Notes: generated from the letters alone by a model not told the origin. Shown: positions 31,431 through 40,411, numbered from the stretch's first letter. The stretch: 52,857 nucleotides of DNA from Collinsella sp. (GCA_014871665.1 WGSL01000006.1:1-52857); one strand, 5' to 3'. Made by a program: numbers and translations.

Positions 31431-33070
31431 CGCGAATCACCCTCGCGCGACCAGGGAAGACGGATACGTGGGCGCTCGGTGCGCGTCGCGCGGTCGGTGA
31501 CCATGTCACTCCAGGGACCGACGGCGCAGCCCAGCTCCACGAGCATCTCGCGCGTGGCTTCGCGCACGCTGGTGGCAAAAGCGCTGTTCTGGCCCACCGC
31601 CTCGTCAGCACGGCCGAATGCCATGAGCGCCGTCAAGTCCTGCCCGCCGTCGGCGATGCGAATCTTGGAGCTCAACGCGCAGGCAATCTCAAAGCGCATG
31701 GCGACATCCTCGTCGGCGCCGCGCGCGCCAAACCGGTTGAATACGGCGCTCATGCGCGTACGCGGCACGCCCACACGGCTCGCCAACTCGATGACGCGTG
31801 CCGCGGACGTCGCAGACGACACCGATGGATCGCCCACGACCAGGCAGCGGTCGCTCGCCGCCACCGCGGCCGCCACGGCGTCGCCCCAAAAGACCGAGGT
31901 GTCGACAAGCACCACGTCGGATTCGTGACGCAAGACGTCAAGCAGCAGCTCCACCGGACGCGCCATGAGCTCGGCCTGTTCGGGCGCGGCGACCGGACCC
32001 CAAAGCGTGACGCCCGGGGCCACGCGCATCGAGGCGGCCACGATGTCCGATTCGGCAAGTGCGCCCGCAGCCGATGGCTCGATAAGCGTCGCCATGTCAT
32101 GCGGGGTATCGGCACCCAGCAGGTCGTAGAGGTTTCCAAACATCAGGTCCAAGTCGAGCACGGCAGCGCGCAGGCCCAGCAGCGACGCCGCGTGCGCCAT
32201 GGCGGCGACGATCGTCGACTTGCCGCAACCGCCCGAACCCGAGACGGCGCAGACAACCGGGGCTCGATGCGACGAAGCGGCGGCATCCGCCGACGGCGTG
32301 GGGGCAGGCGGCGCCGGCACGGGCGGCAACGTCCCTGTCTCCCCGGCAGCGCTCATATGCTGCGCCCAAGCCGGCATGGCAGGCTGCTCGGTCCGCGGGG
32401 CCGAATCTGGGGACTTCACGGTCGCATCGACACGAACATTGTCGTTCCCGGCAAGTCCCTCAACCTCGTCGAGCTCATCGACCAGGCTCACGCCATGCAC
32501 GTATCCCATATCTACAGCCAAAAGATCCTCGCCATACGGCACCGGCTCTCCGACTTCATCGTATGCAAGGGGGTCCCGGGGACACCGACCATGCTCGGCT
32601 TCCGCTTTTCCATAATCATCAACACGCGGGCCTCTTGTAGCGCGAGGCGCCCCGGGTTCCCTATCAACAAAAGCATCGGGCTGAATCGTCATGCGCCGAT
32701 CGGAATCAACCGCTCCCTCGCCCGCTCGCCCGTTGCTGCATATACTGTGCGCAGCGATGACCTCGGTCGCCCCCGCGCGAAACAGCCCCTCGATATCCGA
32801 CGGATCGAGTGCTTCTATCAACACGACCACGCGACTCACGCGGCCTTCGGCCGTCAGGCGCGCAACAGTCTTGCGCACATCTTCGGTATCGAACAGAGAC
32901 GCCGCGATGATGGCAGCCCCGCGGCGCGACGGAAACGCCCGCGCCATGGAAATCAGCCCGTCCAGGTCACCCACGCGAAGCACCTGTGCACCCGCATCAC
33001 GACCCTCGACTTCCCGCTGCAACAGCCCGTAATCGCCGCACGCGCAGCACGCAAGCCAGATCGCCTTCAT
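31427..33070 (-). CDS. tadZ: Tad locus MinD-like ATPase TadZ (CpaE)
   Basis: A 547-aa protein. Residues 1-125 resemble an atypical receiver domain (ISMARAFPSRRGAAIIAAS, RVVVLIEALDPSDIEGLFRAGATEVI). A long charged linker follows, then a ParA/MinD domain with deviant Walker A SGSGGCGKSTIVAAMAHAASLLG, DLDLMFGNLYDLLG, and DVVLVDTSVFWGD. It likely places the Tad machine at the pole. ATG 33070 forms TGATG with the cpaB stop; a GTG one codon upstream is also possible. Confidence 0.88.
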   Translation of the reverse strand: MKAIWLACCACGDYGLLQREVEGRDAGAQVLRVGDLDGLISMARAFPSRRGAAIIAASLFDTEDVRKTVARLTAEGRVSRVVVLIEALDPSDIEGLFRAGATEVIAAHSICSNGRAGEGAVDSDRRMTIQPDAFVDREPGAPRATRGPRVDDYGKAEAEHGRCPRDPLAYDEVGEPVPYGEDLLAVDMGYVHGVSLVDELDEVEGLAGNDNVRVDATVKSPDSAPRTEQPAMPAWAQHMSAAGETGTLPPVPAPPAPTPSADAAASSHRAPVVCAVSGSGGCGKSTIVAAMAHAASLLGLRAAVLDLDLMFGNLYDLLGADTPHDMATLIEPSAAGALAESDIVAASMRVAPGVTLWGPVAAPEQAELMARPVELLLDVLRHESDVVLVDTSVFWGDAVAAAVAASDRCLVVGDPSVSSATSAARVIELASRVGVPRTRMSAVFNRFGARGADEDVAMRFEIACALSSKIRIADGGQDLTALMAFGRADEAVGQNSAFATSVREATREMLVELGCAVGPWSDMVTDRATRTERPRIRLPWSREGDSR

Positions 33071-33729
33071 CACTCGTCGCCTCCGCTCTTTTTGCCGCGC
33101 GCCGTGGCGGGAATCGTCAAGCTGACCGTTCCCTTGCCCGAGGCTCCCAGCAGTTCCTTGACGTCTTCGGGGTCAGCCGCCAGCGTCACCCATTCGATCT
33201 TGCCCTCGCGCGTGGCACCGGAATCTTCACTGGTATCGATCACGTACGCGCCGCACAGCCGATCGGTTACGCCGTCTTTTTGCACATACACATCCACGTA
33301 ACTGCCCACGCCCGTAGCACCGCCGACCGAGTGCTCGGCATCGACCGCCACCGAAACGGCGACCTTGCCCTTAGGCACCTCGAGCTTGTGACTCTCGGCC
33401 TTGGTGTAGACATTGCAGATCACGGCGTTTTTGGGAATACGCGAAGTCGTCACGTCGCCGCGCACCTGGCGCAGCTCGGTCGCCGCGTCACGCGGCAACA
33501 GGCTCGTCAGCCATTCCTGGGTTATGACATTGGTCTCATCGAGGGTCTCGCCCACATCGATATCGCGCGCCGCGACGCATACCTCGACGCGATCGCCACC
33601 GTACTTGGCCAAGGTCTCAGCCTGGACCTGTTCGGCTTGCGAGCGGATCGACGAGCCGTAAACCATGCAGAGCAGAGCAGCGAGCACGCCCGCGACCAGA
33701 CTGATGGCGATGCGCTTGCTCTTGTTCAC
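33070..33729 (-). CDS. cpaB: Flp pilus assembly protein CpaB (RcpC-like, SAF domain)
   Basis: A 219-aa protein with an N-terminal span (RIAISLVAGVLAALLCMVYG) and a SAF domain (VEVCVAARDIDVGETLDETNVI, IPKNAVICNVY) followed by VAVSVAVDAEHSVGGATGVGSYVDVYV. The GTG start at 33729 has AGAGGAGCGG upstream; an ATG five codons earlier lacks such a site. First gene of the tad operon. Confidence 0.88.
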   Translation of the reverse strand: MNKSKRIAISLVAGVLAALLCMVYGSSIRSQAEQVQAETLAKYGGDRVEVCVAARDIDVGETLDETNVITQEWLTSLLPRDAATELRQVRGDVTTSRIPKNAVICNVYTKAESHKLEVPKGKVAVSVAVDAEHSVGGATGVGSYVDVYVQKDGVTDRLCGAYVIDTSEDSGATREGKIEWVTLAADPEDVKELLGASGKGTVSLTIPATARGKKSGGDE

Positions 33730-33839
33730 GGCCGCTCCTCTCATGGCAGTGCCGGGCGAATGCCCGTACCACCATTGTCTGGGCGGTCAGAGCGCAAAGC
33801 GGCGCAATCGCGATCTTGGTTTTCGATGTCAAACCAATC

Positions 33840-33891
33840 GCTGACCAAAAGCTGACCAGCCCGTCAAGCTCGTGGCAAGGTTTTGGTCAGC
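33840..33891. promoter_or_regulatory. GCTGACC repeat cluster upstream of the tad operon
   Basis: GCTGACCAAAA at 33840-33850, GCTGACC again at 33851-33857, and the inverted copy TTTTGGTCAGC at 33881-33891. They lie about 110-160 bp before the cpaB start. Direct copies 11 bp apart plus an inverted copy suggest a transcription-factor operator. The regulator is unknown. Confidence 0.5.
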
Positions 33892-33929
33892 ACGTCAGCA
33901 AACTGCATGTTTCGAGGCTTTTCCGCAGC

Positions 33930-33965
33930 AAAAAAGCCGTCTCCCGAACAGTTGGGAGACGGCTG
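33930..33965 (-). terminator. rsgA terminator
   Basis: On the minus strand AGCCGTCTCCC-AACTGTTC-GGGAGACGGCTTTTTTG forms an 11-bp stem with a long U tract 17 bp past the rsgA stop. Confidence 0.9.
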
Positions 33966-33981
33966 TCATAGGAAAAATCAA

Positions 33982-35166
33982 TTACAGATGGACATCGGGA
34001 TCGAGCATTTGAGCGCTCACGCGCATGGATGACGCCAAGTTTTGGAACGTTTCCAGACGCAGACTGTCGATCTGCCCGGCGTCCTCGGCCTCGCGAACGG
34101 CGCAACCCGGCTCATGGGTATGCGTGCAGTCGCCAAACCGGCACGCGCGCGATGCCTCGACAATCTCGGGGAAGGCGCGCGCCAGACCCCGCTCGTGACC
34201 CACGAGCGGTAGGCTGCGCAGGCCCGGGGCATCGGCGATCACGCCGGCGTCGCCCGGCAGCGCCACCATCACGCGCGCGACGGTAGTGTGACGGCCCTGG
34301 TCGTCGCGTTCGCGCACACCGCCGGTCGCCAACGTATCGTGGCCCAGCAGTGCATTGAGCAGCGTCGACTTGCCGGCACCCGACTCGCCCAGAATCATGG
34401 CGCAGCTCCCGGCAGGCACGCAGGCACGGACCTCGTCCAGGCCGCGGCCCTCGGCAGAAGACGTCACGATCACGCGCACGTCCGGGCCCACTAGGCGGCG
34501 CACGCGGTCCAGATCGCGCTCGAGCTCCTCGGCATCGCAGCGGTCAGCTTTGGTGAGCACCACCACCGGCTCGGCATCGCAGTCGAGCGCCAACACCAGC
34601 GAGCGCGCCACGCGGTCGAGCAGCACCTCACCGGCACCGAGCGCCTGCACGATTAGCACGCTATCCACGTTGGAGCAGAGCACCTGGCGCTCTCCACGGG
34701 CACGGCCGCGCCAACGCTCAAAGCTCGTACGGCGTGGCAGCACGCACTCAATCACGCCCATATCGTGCCCGGGAGCGCGGCGCACCGCCACACGGTCGCC
34801 CACGGCAGGCAGCAGGACCTCGTCCTCGCCGCGCGACTTGGCAAACCCCACGGCATGCTCGGCGCGGAAGGCGTCGTCGGCAGTGGCCACCAGCGGAAAC
34901 CCGCGATCCAGGCGAATAACGGCACCCAGCTGCATCTGCTCGGGCTCCTCGGCATGTGCGCAGAAATCATCAAAGGCAGTCTGCTGGGCTTCATCGACCG
35001 GCAGGTCATCAAACGCCGGAACGTCCTGCAGCGCATCGAGCCCCGGTACGCTCGCCAACAACTCCTCGGCAGACACGGGCGCTTCGGTCGCGAGTTTCCG
35101 ACGACGGTCACGCTTAGCCCGTGCCCCCGTCGTCTTCTTCTTCGCTTTAGCCTTAGCCTTGCCCAC
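33982..35166 (-). CDS. rsgA: Small ribosomal subunit biogenesis GTPase RsgA
   Basis: A 394-aa circularly permuted GTPase that helps 30S maturation. A Lys/Arg-rich N-terminal extension of about 25 residues precedes an acidic linker and the OB fold. GTPase motifs come in permuted order: G4 VVLTKADRCD, G5 VTSSAEGRG, G1 GESGAGKSTLLNAL, G2 HTTVARV, G3 DAPGLRSL. The C-terminal zinc finger is CRFGDCTHTHEPGC. The start is GTG at 35166 with GGGAGGCG upstream; the frame upstream of it is not used. Confidence 0.94.
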   Translation of the reverse strand: MGKAKAKAKKKTTGARAKRDRRRKLATEAPVSAEELLASVPGLDALQDVPAFDDLPVDEAQQTAFDDFCAHAEEPEQMQLGAVIRLDRGFPLVATADDAFRAEHAVGFAKSRGEDEVLLPAVGDRVAVRRAPGHDMGVIECVLPRRTSFERWRGRARGERQVLCSNVDSVLIVQALGAGEVLLDRVARSLVLALDCDAEPVVVLTKADRCDAEELERDLDRVRRLVGPDVRVIVTSSAEGRGLDEVRACVPAGSCAMILGESGAGKSTLLNALLGHDTLATGGVRERDDQGRHTTVARVMVALPGDAGVIADAPGLRSLPLVGHERGLARAFPEIVEASRACRFGDCTHTHEPGCAVREAEDAGQIDSLRLETFQNLASSMRVSAQMLDPDVHL

Positions 35167-35219
35167 AAACGCCTCCCAGCACCATAAATCACAACTGAGC
35201 AGGTATTTTAAATCAAAAA

Positions 35220-35248
35220 GAGCTGGCCGGGCAAAGCCCGACCAGCTC
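35220..35248 (-). terminator. Terminator between the Ca-ATPase gene and rsgA
   Basis: On the minus strand GAGCTGGTCGGGC-TTT-GCCCGGCCAGCTCTTTTTG. It lies 158 bp after the ATPase stop. Confidence 0.85.
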
Positions 35249-35307
35249 ACAAACTTTCCCTCAGCCCTTTTCATCCGCACGGAAGAAAAGCCAGCAAGGA
35301 TACCGCA

Positions 35308-35395
35308 GGGCCCGCTCCGGAAGCCCTTTCTCCCGAACGATCCCGCAGTGCGAAGCGCGAGGACCAGTGAGGGAGAAAGGGCGTGGGGCGGGCCC
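35308..35395. repeat. Large two-stem inverted repeat after the Ca-ATPase gene
   Basis: GGGCCCGC (35308) and GCCCTTTCTCCC (35323) pair with GGGAGAAAGGGC (35371) and GCGGGCCC (35388), leaving an internal bulge and a 36-base apical region. It starts only 11 bp from the ATPase stop and precedes the terminator at 35220. It could be a mobile palindrome, an mRNA 3' stabiliser or part of a small RNA. Confidence 0.6.
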
Positions 35396-35406
35396 GGACG
35401 AGTACG

Positions 35407-38088
35407 CTACTCTTTCTCCACAGCGCGCATGATCGCCTTGTAGATCTCCATCAGCGGGATGATCAGGAAGGCCAGGCCCAAAGCGGCAAGAACGCCCTTG
35501 AGCTCAAGCGTCACAGGGCCGAAGAACATCTCGGCAAGCGTCGGCTGCACGGTCACGATCACCGTCAGCACCAGTGCCAGCGCGGCGGAAGCCCACAGCC
35601 ACTTGTTCTGCTTCTTCATGGTGAACAGCGACGCACGACGGCTGCGCATATTGAAGCAGTGGAAAATCTCGACCATGTTGAGCGTGATGAACGCCATCAT
35701 CACGCCTTCCTCGTCGGCACTGCCGGCGATCATATCGGCGATGTGGATGTAGCCCATGTCAAAGTACACGCCCACAAAGAAGCTCGCCAGCACCAGCACG
35801 GTGATGATCAGGCCCTGGACCACGCAGTCCAGACCCATATTGCCGGCAAAGACGCCGTCCTTGGCGTTGCGCGGCTTGCGCTTCATGATGTCGCCCTCGG
35901 CATCCTCCATGCCCAGCGCAAGCGCGGGGAAGCAGTCGGTGACCAGGTTCACCCACAGCAGCTGCACCGGCTGGAAGATGGTAAAGCCGATGAGCGTGGC
36001 GATAAACACTGAGAAGACCTCGGCAAGGTTAGCCGAAAGCAGGAACTGGATGACCTTGCGGATGTTGTCGTAGATGCGGCGCCCCTCTTCGCAGGCACCG
36101 ATGATGGTGGCGAAGTTGTCGTCGGCGAGCACCATGTCGGCAACGTTCTTGGTGACATCGGTACCGGTGATGCCCATGCCCACGCCGATGTCGGCACGCT
36201 TGATGGACGGGGCGTCGTTGACGCCGTCGCCCGTCATGGCCACGATCTGGTCGCGCGACTTCCAAGCCTCGACGATGCGGGTCTTATGCTCGGGCTGAAC
36301 GCGGGCGTACACGCCGTAGTCCTCGATGTGCGCGTCGAGCTCCTCGTCGCTCATGCGATCGAGGTCGGCACCGGTGATGGCATGGCTGCGATCGGTGACG
36401 ATGCCCAGCTGCTTGGCGATGGCCACGGCGGTGTCGATGTGGTCGCCCGTGATCATGACGGTGCGGATACCGGCATCGTGCGCCTCGCGGATGGCGTCGG
36501 CGACCTCGGGACGAACCGGGTCAATCATGCCGGACAGGCCGCAGAAGACCAGGTCATGCTCGAGCGCGGCGGGACTGCAGTCGGCCGGGACCTCGGTGTA
36601 GGTGCGGCTTGCCAGCGCCAGCACGCGCAGGGCCTCGTCGGCCATGGCCTTGTTGGCGGCCACGAGCTCGGCACGACGTTCCTCGGTCAGGGGGACAACC
36701 TTATCGCCCTCGTAGATATGGGTGCACAGGCCGATCACCACGTCGGGCGCGCCCTTGGTGTACTGCTCGTACTCGCCATCCAGGGTCTCGACGACCACGG
36801 ACATCATCTTACGGCCCGAGTCGAACGGGGCCTCGCCCACGCGCGGGTGCTCGGCAGTCAGGCCAGTAAGACCAGCCTTGCCGGCATCGTTGACGAGCGC
36901 GCACTCAGTCGGCTCACCAACGGCCTCGCCCAGGTCCTCGTCCCACTGGGCATCGGAGCACAGCGCCATACCGGCCAGGAACTTCTCCTTAGGCGCAGCG
37001 AGCTCGTGCTTGACGACAGTCATCTTGTTTTGGGTAAGGGTACCGGTCTTGTCCGAGCAGATGGTCTGCGTGCAGCCAAGGGTCTCGACGGCAGAGAGCT
37101 TGCGGATGATTGCCTGGCGCTTGGCCATCTTGGTCACGCCAAGCGACAGCACGATGGTCACGACGGCGACCAGGCCCTCGGGGATGGCAGCGACGGCGAG
37201 CGAGACGGCAACCATAAAGGTATCGAGCAAGGCTGTCGGGTCGGTAAGGACGTTGCCCACGCCGTGGCGGATGATGTCGACGCCAAAGATGACGACGCAG
37301 ATGACGATAACCATGATGGTGAGGATACGGCTGAGCTCGGCAAGCTTCACCTGCAGCGGCGTGAGCTCTTCCTTGGCCTCGGCCAGGGCGCCGGCGATCT
37401 TACCCATCTCGGTGTTCATGCCGGTGCCGACCACGACGGCGCGGCCACGGCCGTATACCACGGTGGAACCCATGTAGCACATGTTCTTGCGGTCGCCGAG
37501 CGGCACGTCGTCGGTGCCGGCGGCGAGCTCGATCACGTTGGCATGCTTCTCGACGGGTACGGACTCGCCGGTAAGGGCGGCCTCCTCGATCTTCATCGTG
37601 GCGCTCTCGAGCACGCGGCAGTCGGCCGGGACGGAGTCGCCTGCCTCGAGCATGATCACATCGCCGGGCACGAGCTCGGCGCTCGGCAGGTGCACGAGCT
37701 TGCCGTCGCGCAGAACCTTGGACTGCGCGGCGCTCATCTCCTGCAGGGCCTCGAGAGCTTCCTCGCTCTTGGCCTCCTGAACCACGCCCAGCACCGAGTT
37801 GACGATAACGACGAACATGATGATGGCGACATCGGCAAAGTCCGCCTCGCCCTTAACCATGCCCGTGAGCGCGCTGATGACGGCGGCAACAATCAGCATG
37901 ATGACCATGGGGTCTGCCATCTGCTCAAAGAAGCGCTTCCACAGCGGAGTCTTCTCGGCTTCCTCAAGCTTGTTAGGGCCTGTCTTGGCGAGGCGCGACG
38001 ACGCCTCGTCGTTGCTCAGGCCAAGGTTCTCATCGACACCCTGGTCGCTGAGCACCTCCGCCGCGGCGGACAGGTATTCCTTTTGCAT
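35407..38088 (-). CDS. P-type Ca2+-transporting ATPase (P2-type)
   Basis: An 893-aa cation pump of the inner membrane. It has an N-terminal cation-ATPase domain (LGLSNDEASSRLAKTGPNKL), the actuator TGES loop (AALTGESVPVEK), the TM4 ion motif AAIPEGL, the phosphorylation site CSDKTGTLTQNKMT with Asp346, the nucleotide-binding KGAPDVV, and the hinge TGDGVNDAPSIKRADIGVGMG. TM6 has NLVTDCFPALALGME. The TM4 and TM6 motifs fit Ca2+ or Mn2+ pumps rather than Na/K pumps. Ten membrane segments are predicted. The leader hairpin at 38099-38152 hides its ribosome site. Confidence 0.92.
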   Translation of the reverse strand: MQKEYLSAAAEVLSDQGVDENLGLSNDEASSRLAKTGPNKLEEAEKTPLWKRFFEQMADPMVIMLIVAAVISALTGMVKGEADFADVAIIMFVVIVNSVLGVVQEAKSEEALEALQEMSAAQSKVLRDGKLVHLPSAELVPGDVIMLEAGDSVPADCRVLESATMKIEEAALTGESVPVEKHANVIELAAGTDDVPLGDRKNMCYMGSTVVYGRGRAVVVGTGMNTEMGKIAGALAEAKEELTPLQVKLAELSRILTIMVIVICVVIFGVDIIRHGVGNVLTDPTALLDTFMVAVSLAVAAIPEGLVAVVTIVLSLGVTKMAKRQAIIRKLSAVETLGCTQTICSDKTGTLTQNKMTVVKHELAAPKEKFLAGMALCSDAQWDEDLGEAVGEPTECALVNDAGKAGLTGLTAEHPRVGEAPFDSGRKMMSVVVETLDGEYEQYTKGAPDVVIGLCTHIYEGDKVVPLTEERRAELVAANKAMADEALRVLALASRTYTEVPADCSPAALEHDLVFCGLSGMIDPVRPEVADAIREAHDAGIRTVMITGDHIDTAVAIAKQLGIVTDRSHAITGADLDRMSDEELDAHIEDYGVYARVQPEHKTRIVEAWKSRDQIVAMTGDGVNDAPSIKRADIGVGMGITGTDVTKNVADMVLADDNFATIIGACEEGRRIYDNIRKVIQFLLSANLAEVFSVFIATLIGFTIFQPVQLLWVNLVTDCFPALALGMEDAEGDIMKRKPRNAKDGVFAGNMGLDCVVQGLIITVLVLASFFVGVYFDMGYIHIADMIAGSADEEGVMMAFITLNMVEIFHCFNMRSRRASLFTMKKQNKWLWASAALALVLTVIVTVQPTLAEMFFGPVTLELKGVLAALGLAFLIIPLMEIYKAIMRAVEKE

Positions 38089-38098
38089 ATAGAGTCCC

Positions 38099-38152
38099 CT
38101 CCTGGGATTCGGGCCACTCAGCAGATTGATGCCCGATCATAATTCCCAGGAG
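38099..38152 (-). promoter_or_regulatory. Leader hairpin sequestering the Ca-ATPase ribosome site
   Basis: On the mRNA strand CTCCTGGGA (38152-38144 side complement) pairs over 9 bp with TCCCAGGAG, whose AGGAG is the start of the Shine-Dalgarno AGGAGGGG (38103-38096) of the ATPase gene. An inner 5-bp stem CGGGC/GCCCG closes a 16-base loop, with an 8-base asymmetric internal loop between. Folding would block initiation, so this is a candidate translational switch. It does not match a riboswitch class I recognise. Confidence 0.6.
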
Positions 38153-38421
38153 AAGGGCAAGGGCTCATCAAGGCTGCCGTGCTGAGCGGCAGTTGATAGT
38201 GGAGCTATGGTACCCCAAAGCGACGCGTCTAGCCAAAACATTCCATCTGGAAACACGGCACAGGCGCAACGGTGCAGACAGTGTGATGCTCAAGATTGAT
38301 AAAACGTTTTTTCTTCGGCGCATCATCGAACTAATATATCGCCCAGATAGCAGCGGTTAGAACGGTTGGTAAAGTTTTTGCATATACCGTTTTCCGCAAA
38401 AAATGAACTTCTAATTCGGCA
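38153..38421. other. Intergenic region without recognised feature
   Basis: The divergent spacer between the Ca-ATPase gene and pyk. It is AT-rich toward pyk, has no open frame with a ribosome site, no repeat shared with the rest of the window and no RNA fold that I recognise. It must contain the ATPase promoter. Confidence 0.5.
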
Positions 38422-38465
38422 TACGGTCGATTTTTTGGGGTATTCGGTCGGCATTTCGTTATAAT
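38422..38465 (+). promoter_or_regulatory. pyk promoter with direct-repeat site
   Basis: A perfect -10 TATAAT is at 38460-38465, 63 bases before the pyk ATG. At the -35 distance there is only GGGGTA, a poor match. Just upstream are TACGGTCG (38422-38429) and TTCGGTCG (38443-38450), in direct orientation 21 bp apart (two helical turns). This arrangement fits an activator- or repressor-controlled promoter. Confidence 0.6.
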
Positions 38466-38528
38466 CATCTCAGTTTTATTTCTTATGGTTTATCTATCAG
38501 CGCAAGACGATGTCAGATGGAGGTCTGA

Positions 38529-39989
38529 ATGTACAAGCGCACCAAGATTGTATGCACCATGGGTCCCGCCTGCGATAGCGACGAGACCATCCGCGAGATG
38601 ATCAAGGCGGGCATGAACGTCGCCCGTTTTAACTTCTCGCACGGATCCTACGACGAGCACCACGGTCGCATCGAGCGCGTCCGTCGTATTTCCAAGGAGC
38701 TCGGTATGCCCGTCGGCATCCTGCTCGACACCAAGGGCCCCGAGGTCCGCACCGGCCTTCTGGTCGACGGCAAGAAGGTTGCCGTCAAGACCGGCGACAA
38801 GATCGTCGTCACCGCTCAGCCCACGTCCGAGGATTTCCATGGCACCGCTGAGCACATCTCCCTCGACTACCTGGCTCTGCCCTCCGAGGTCGAGAAGGGC
38901 TCCCTCATCCTGATCGATGACGGCCTGGTTGCCCTCGAGGTCGAGTCCGTCGACGGCCAGGACATGACCTGCGTCGTTAAGAACGACGGCCTGATCGGCG
39001 AGCGCAAGGGCGTCAACATGCCCAACGTCAACATCTCGCTGCCCGCTATCACCGAGCGCGATCGTCAGGACATCCTCTTTGGCCTGACCGAGAACATCGA
39101 CTACATCGCCGCTTCCTTCATCCGCGACGGCGAGTCCGTCCGCGGCATCCGCGAGCTTTGCCGCGAGAACGGCGGCGAGCACGTGACGATCTTCCCGAAG
39201 ATCGAGTGCGCCCTGGGCGTCGAGAACTTCGACGAGATCCTCGAGGCTTCCGACGGCATCATGGTCGCCCGTGGCGACCTGGGCATCGAGATCAAGCCCG
39301 AGCTCGTTCCGCACATCCAGAAGGAGATCATCGCCAAGTGCAACGCGGCCTACAAGCCCGTCATCACCGCTACGCAGATGCTCGACTCCATGCAGCAGAA
39401 CCCGCGCCCGACGCGCGCCGAGGTTGCCGACGTTGCTAACGCCATCTACGACGGCACCGACGCCGTTATGCTGTCCGGCGAGTCCGCTGCCGGTAAGTAC
39501 CCGGTCGAGGCCGTTAAGATGCAGGCCAGCATTGCTCTCGAGACCGAGAAGTACCTCCCGGCCCACGCTCCGCTCGAGGTTCCGGCCGACGCTCATGGCA
39601 CCCGCGTTGTCAACAACGTTGTGGGTATGTCCGCTGTGAACATGGCTACCACCGTTGGCGCCAAGTGCATCACCGTGCCGACGACCACCGGTCGTACCGC
39701 TCGCCTGATCTCGCACTTCCGTCCCAACATGCCGATCTGCGCGTTCTCCCGCCACGAGTGGGCCGTCCAGCAGATGATCATGTACTGGGGCGTTATCCCG
39801 CACCAGGCCGAGATTACCCAGGGCACCGTCAACGGCACGATCGTCAAGGCGATCGAGACCGCTAAGGAGCTCGGCTACGTCGAGGCCGGCGACCTGACCG
39901 TCGCCACCGCTGGCGATCCCCGCATGAGCGTCCAGCTCGAGGATAAGGTCTCCTCGACCAACGTCGCTTACGTCGCTCAGGTGCGCTAA
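38529..39989 (+). CDS. pyk: Pyruvate kinase
   Basis: Final glycolytic step: phosphoenolpyruvate plus ADP to pyruvate plus ATP. At 486 aa it has the usual A, B and C domains: TKIVCTMGPACDS, ARFNFSHGSYDEH, LLDTKGPEVRTG, FPKIECALGVENFDEIL, the active-site MVARGDLGIEI, and TQMLDSMQQNPRPTRAEVADVANAIYDGTDAVMLSGESAAGKYPVEAV. GGAGGTCTG precedes the ATG. Codon use is strongly biased to C-ending codons, as for a highly expressed gene. Monocistronic, ending at the terminator at 40018. Confidence 0.97.
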   Translation: MYKRTKIVCTMGPACDSDETIREMIKAGMNVARFNFSHGSYDEHHGRIERVRRISKELGMPVGILLDTKGPEVRTGLLVDGKKVAVKTGDKIVVTAQPTSEDFHGTAEHISLDYLALPSEVEKGSLILIDDGLVALEVESVDGQDMTCVVKNDGLIGERKGVNMPNVNISLPAITERDRQDILFGLTENIDYIAASFIRDGESVRGIRELCRENGGEHVTIFPKIECALGVENFDEILEASDGIMVARGDLGIEIKPELVPHIQKEIIAKCNAAYKPVITATQMLDSMQQNPRPTRAEVADVANAIYDGTDAVMLSGESAAGKYPVEAVKMQASIALETEKYLPAHAPLEVPADAHGTRVVNNVVGMSAVNMATTVGAKCITVPTTTGRTARLISHFRPNMPICAFSRHEWAVQQMIMYWGVIPHQAEITQGTVNGTIVKAIETAKELGYVEAGDLTVATAGDPRMSVQLEDKVSSTNVAYVAQVR

Positions 39990-40017
39990 GTCGTATTTGC
40001 AAGCACACTTGCATCGC

Positions 40018-40055
40018 AAAGGGCCCGGAAGGCGAAGCCTTCCGGGCCCTTTTTC
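40018..40055 (+). terminator. pyk terminator
   Basis: AAAGGGCCCGGAAGG-CGAA-GCCTTCCGGGCCCTTTTT: a 12-bp stem with GNRA-like loop and U tract, 28 bp past the stop. Confidence 0.92.
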
Positions 40056-40232
40056 TGTGCCAATGCCGGCGCACGGCAAAACACACACTCATTTCTTTAC
40101 CAAAAGCGCGAAATCCACCCTTCGAGACCCAATGAATAAAGTCCCAAGCGCTAAAAGTGTTCGCCCGGTGGCAAACCCACACCTTAACCGACGCTGATAA
40201 ATCGTTTTAGCAAGAGCCGGATCGACCTGGTT

Positions 40233-40360
40233 TTCGGAAGTATGCGGCAAATTCTGATACCTCCGAGCACACCCCGTTTTTTCGCAACAAAATGCCTGAT
40301 AAACTAGCCTTAAAAGCCAGGTCTGCTCACAGGGTTTAGATTTTGCCGCATACTTCCGAA
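40233..40360. repeat. 128-bp element with 23-bp inverted terminal repeats
   Basis: TTCGGAAGTATGCGGCAAATTCT (40233-40255) and AGATTTTGCCGCATACTTCCGAA (40338-40360) are inverted copies with only a small mismatch. The interior has no gene. It is MITE-like in form and sits 52 bp upstream of the hypothetical at 40412. Confidence 0.78.
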
Positions 40361-40411
40361 TTGACACTGGCATCGCACGGTCCAAAAGCATATTTCGACC
40401 AGGAGGACGTC

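Noticed and set aside
36286..38142. Long plus-strand frame opposite the Ca-ATPase gene.
   Set aside because: It mirrors the codon bias of the real minus-strand gene. The product is a low-complexity G/L/H/D-rich string with no motif.
38490..40088. Long minus-strand frame opposite pyk.
   Set aside because: It is a shadow of a strongly biased, clearly real pyruvate kinase; the antisense product has no recognisable domain.
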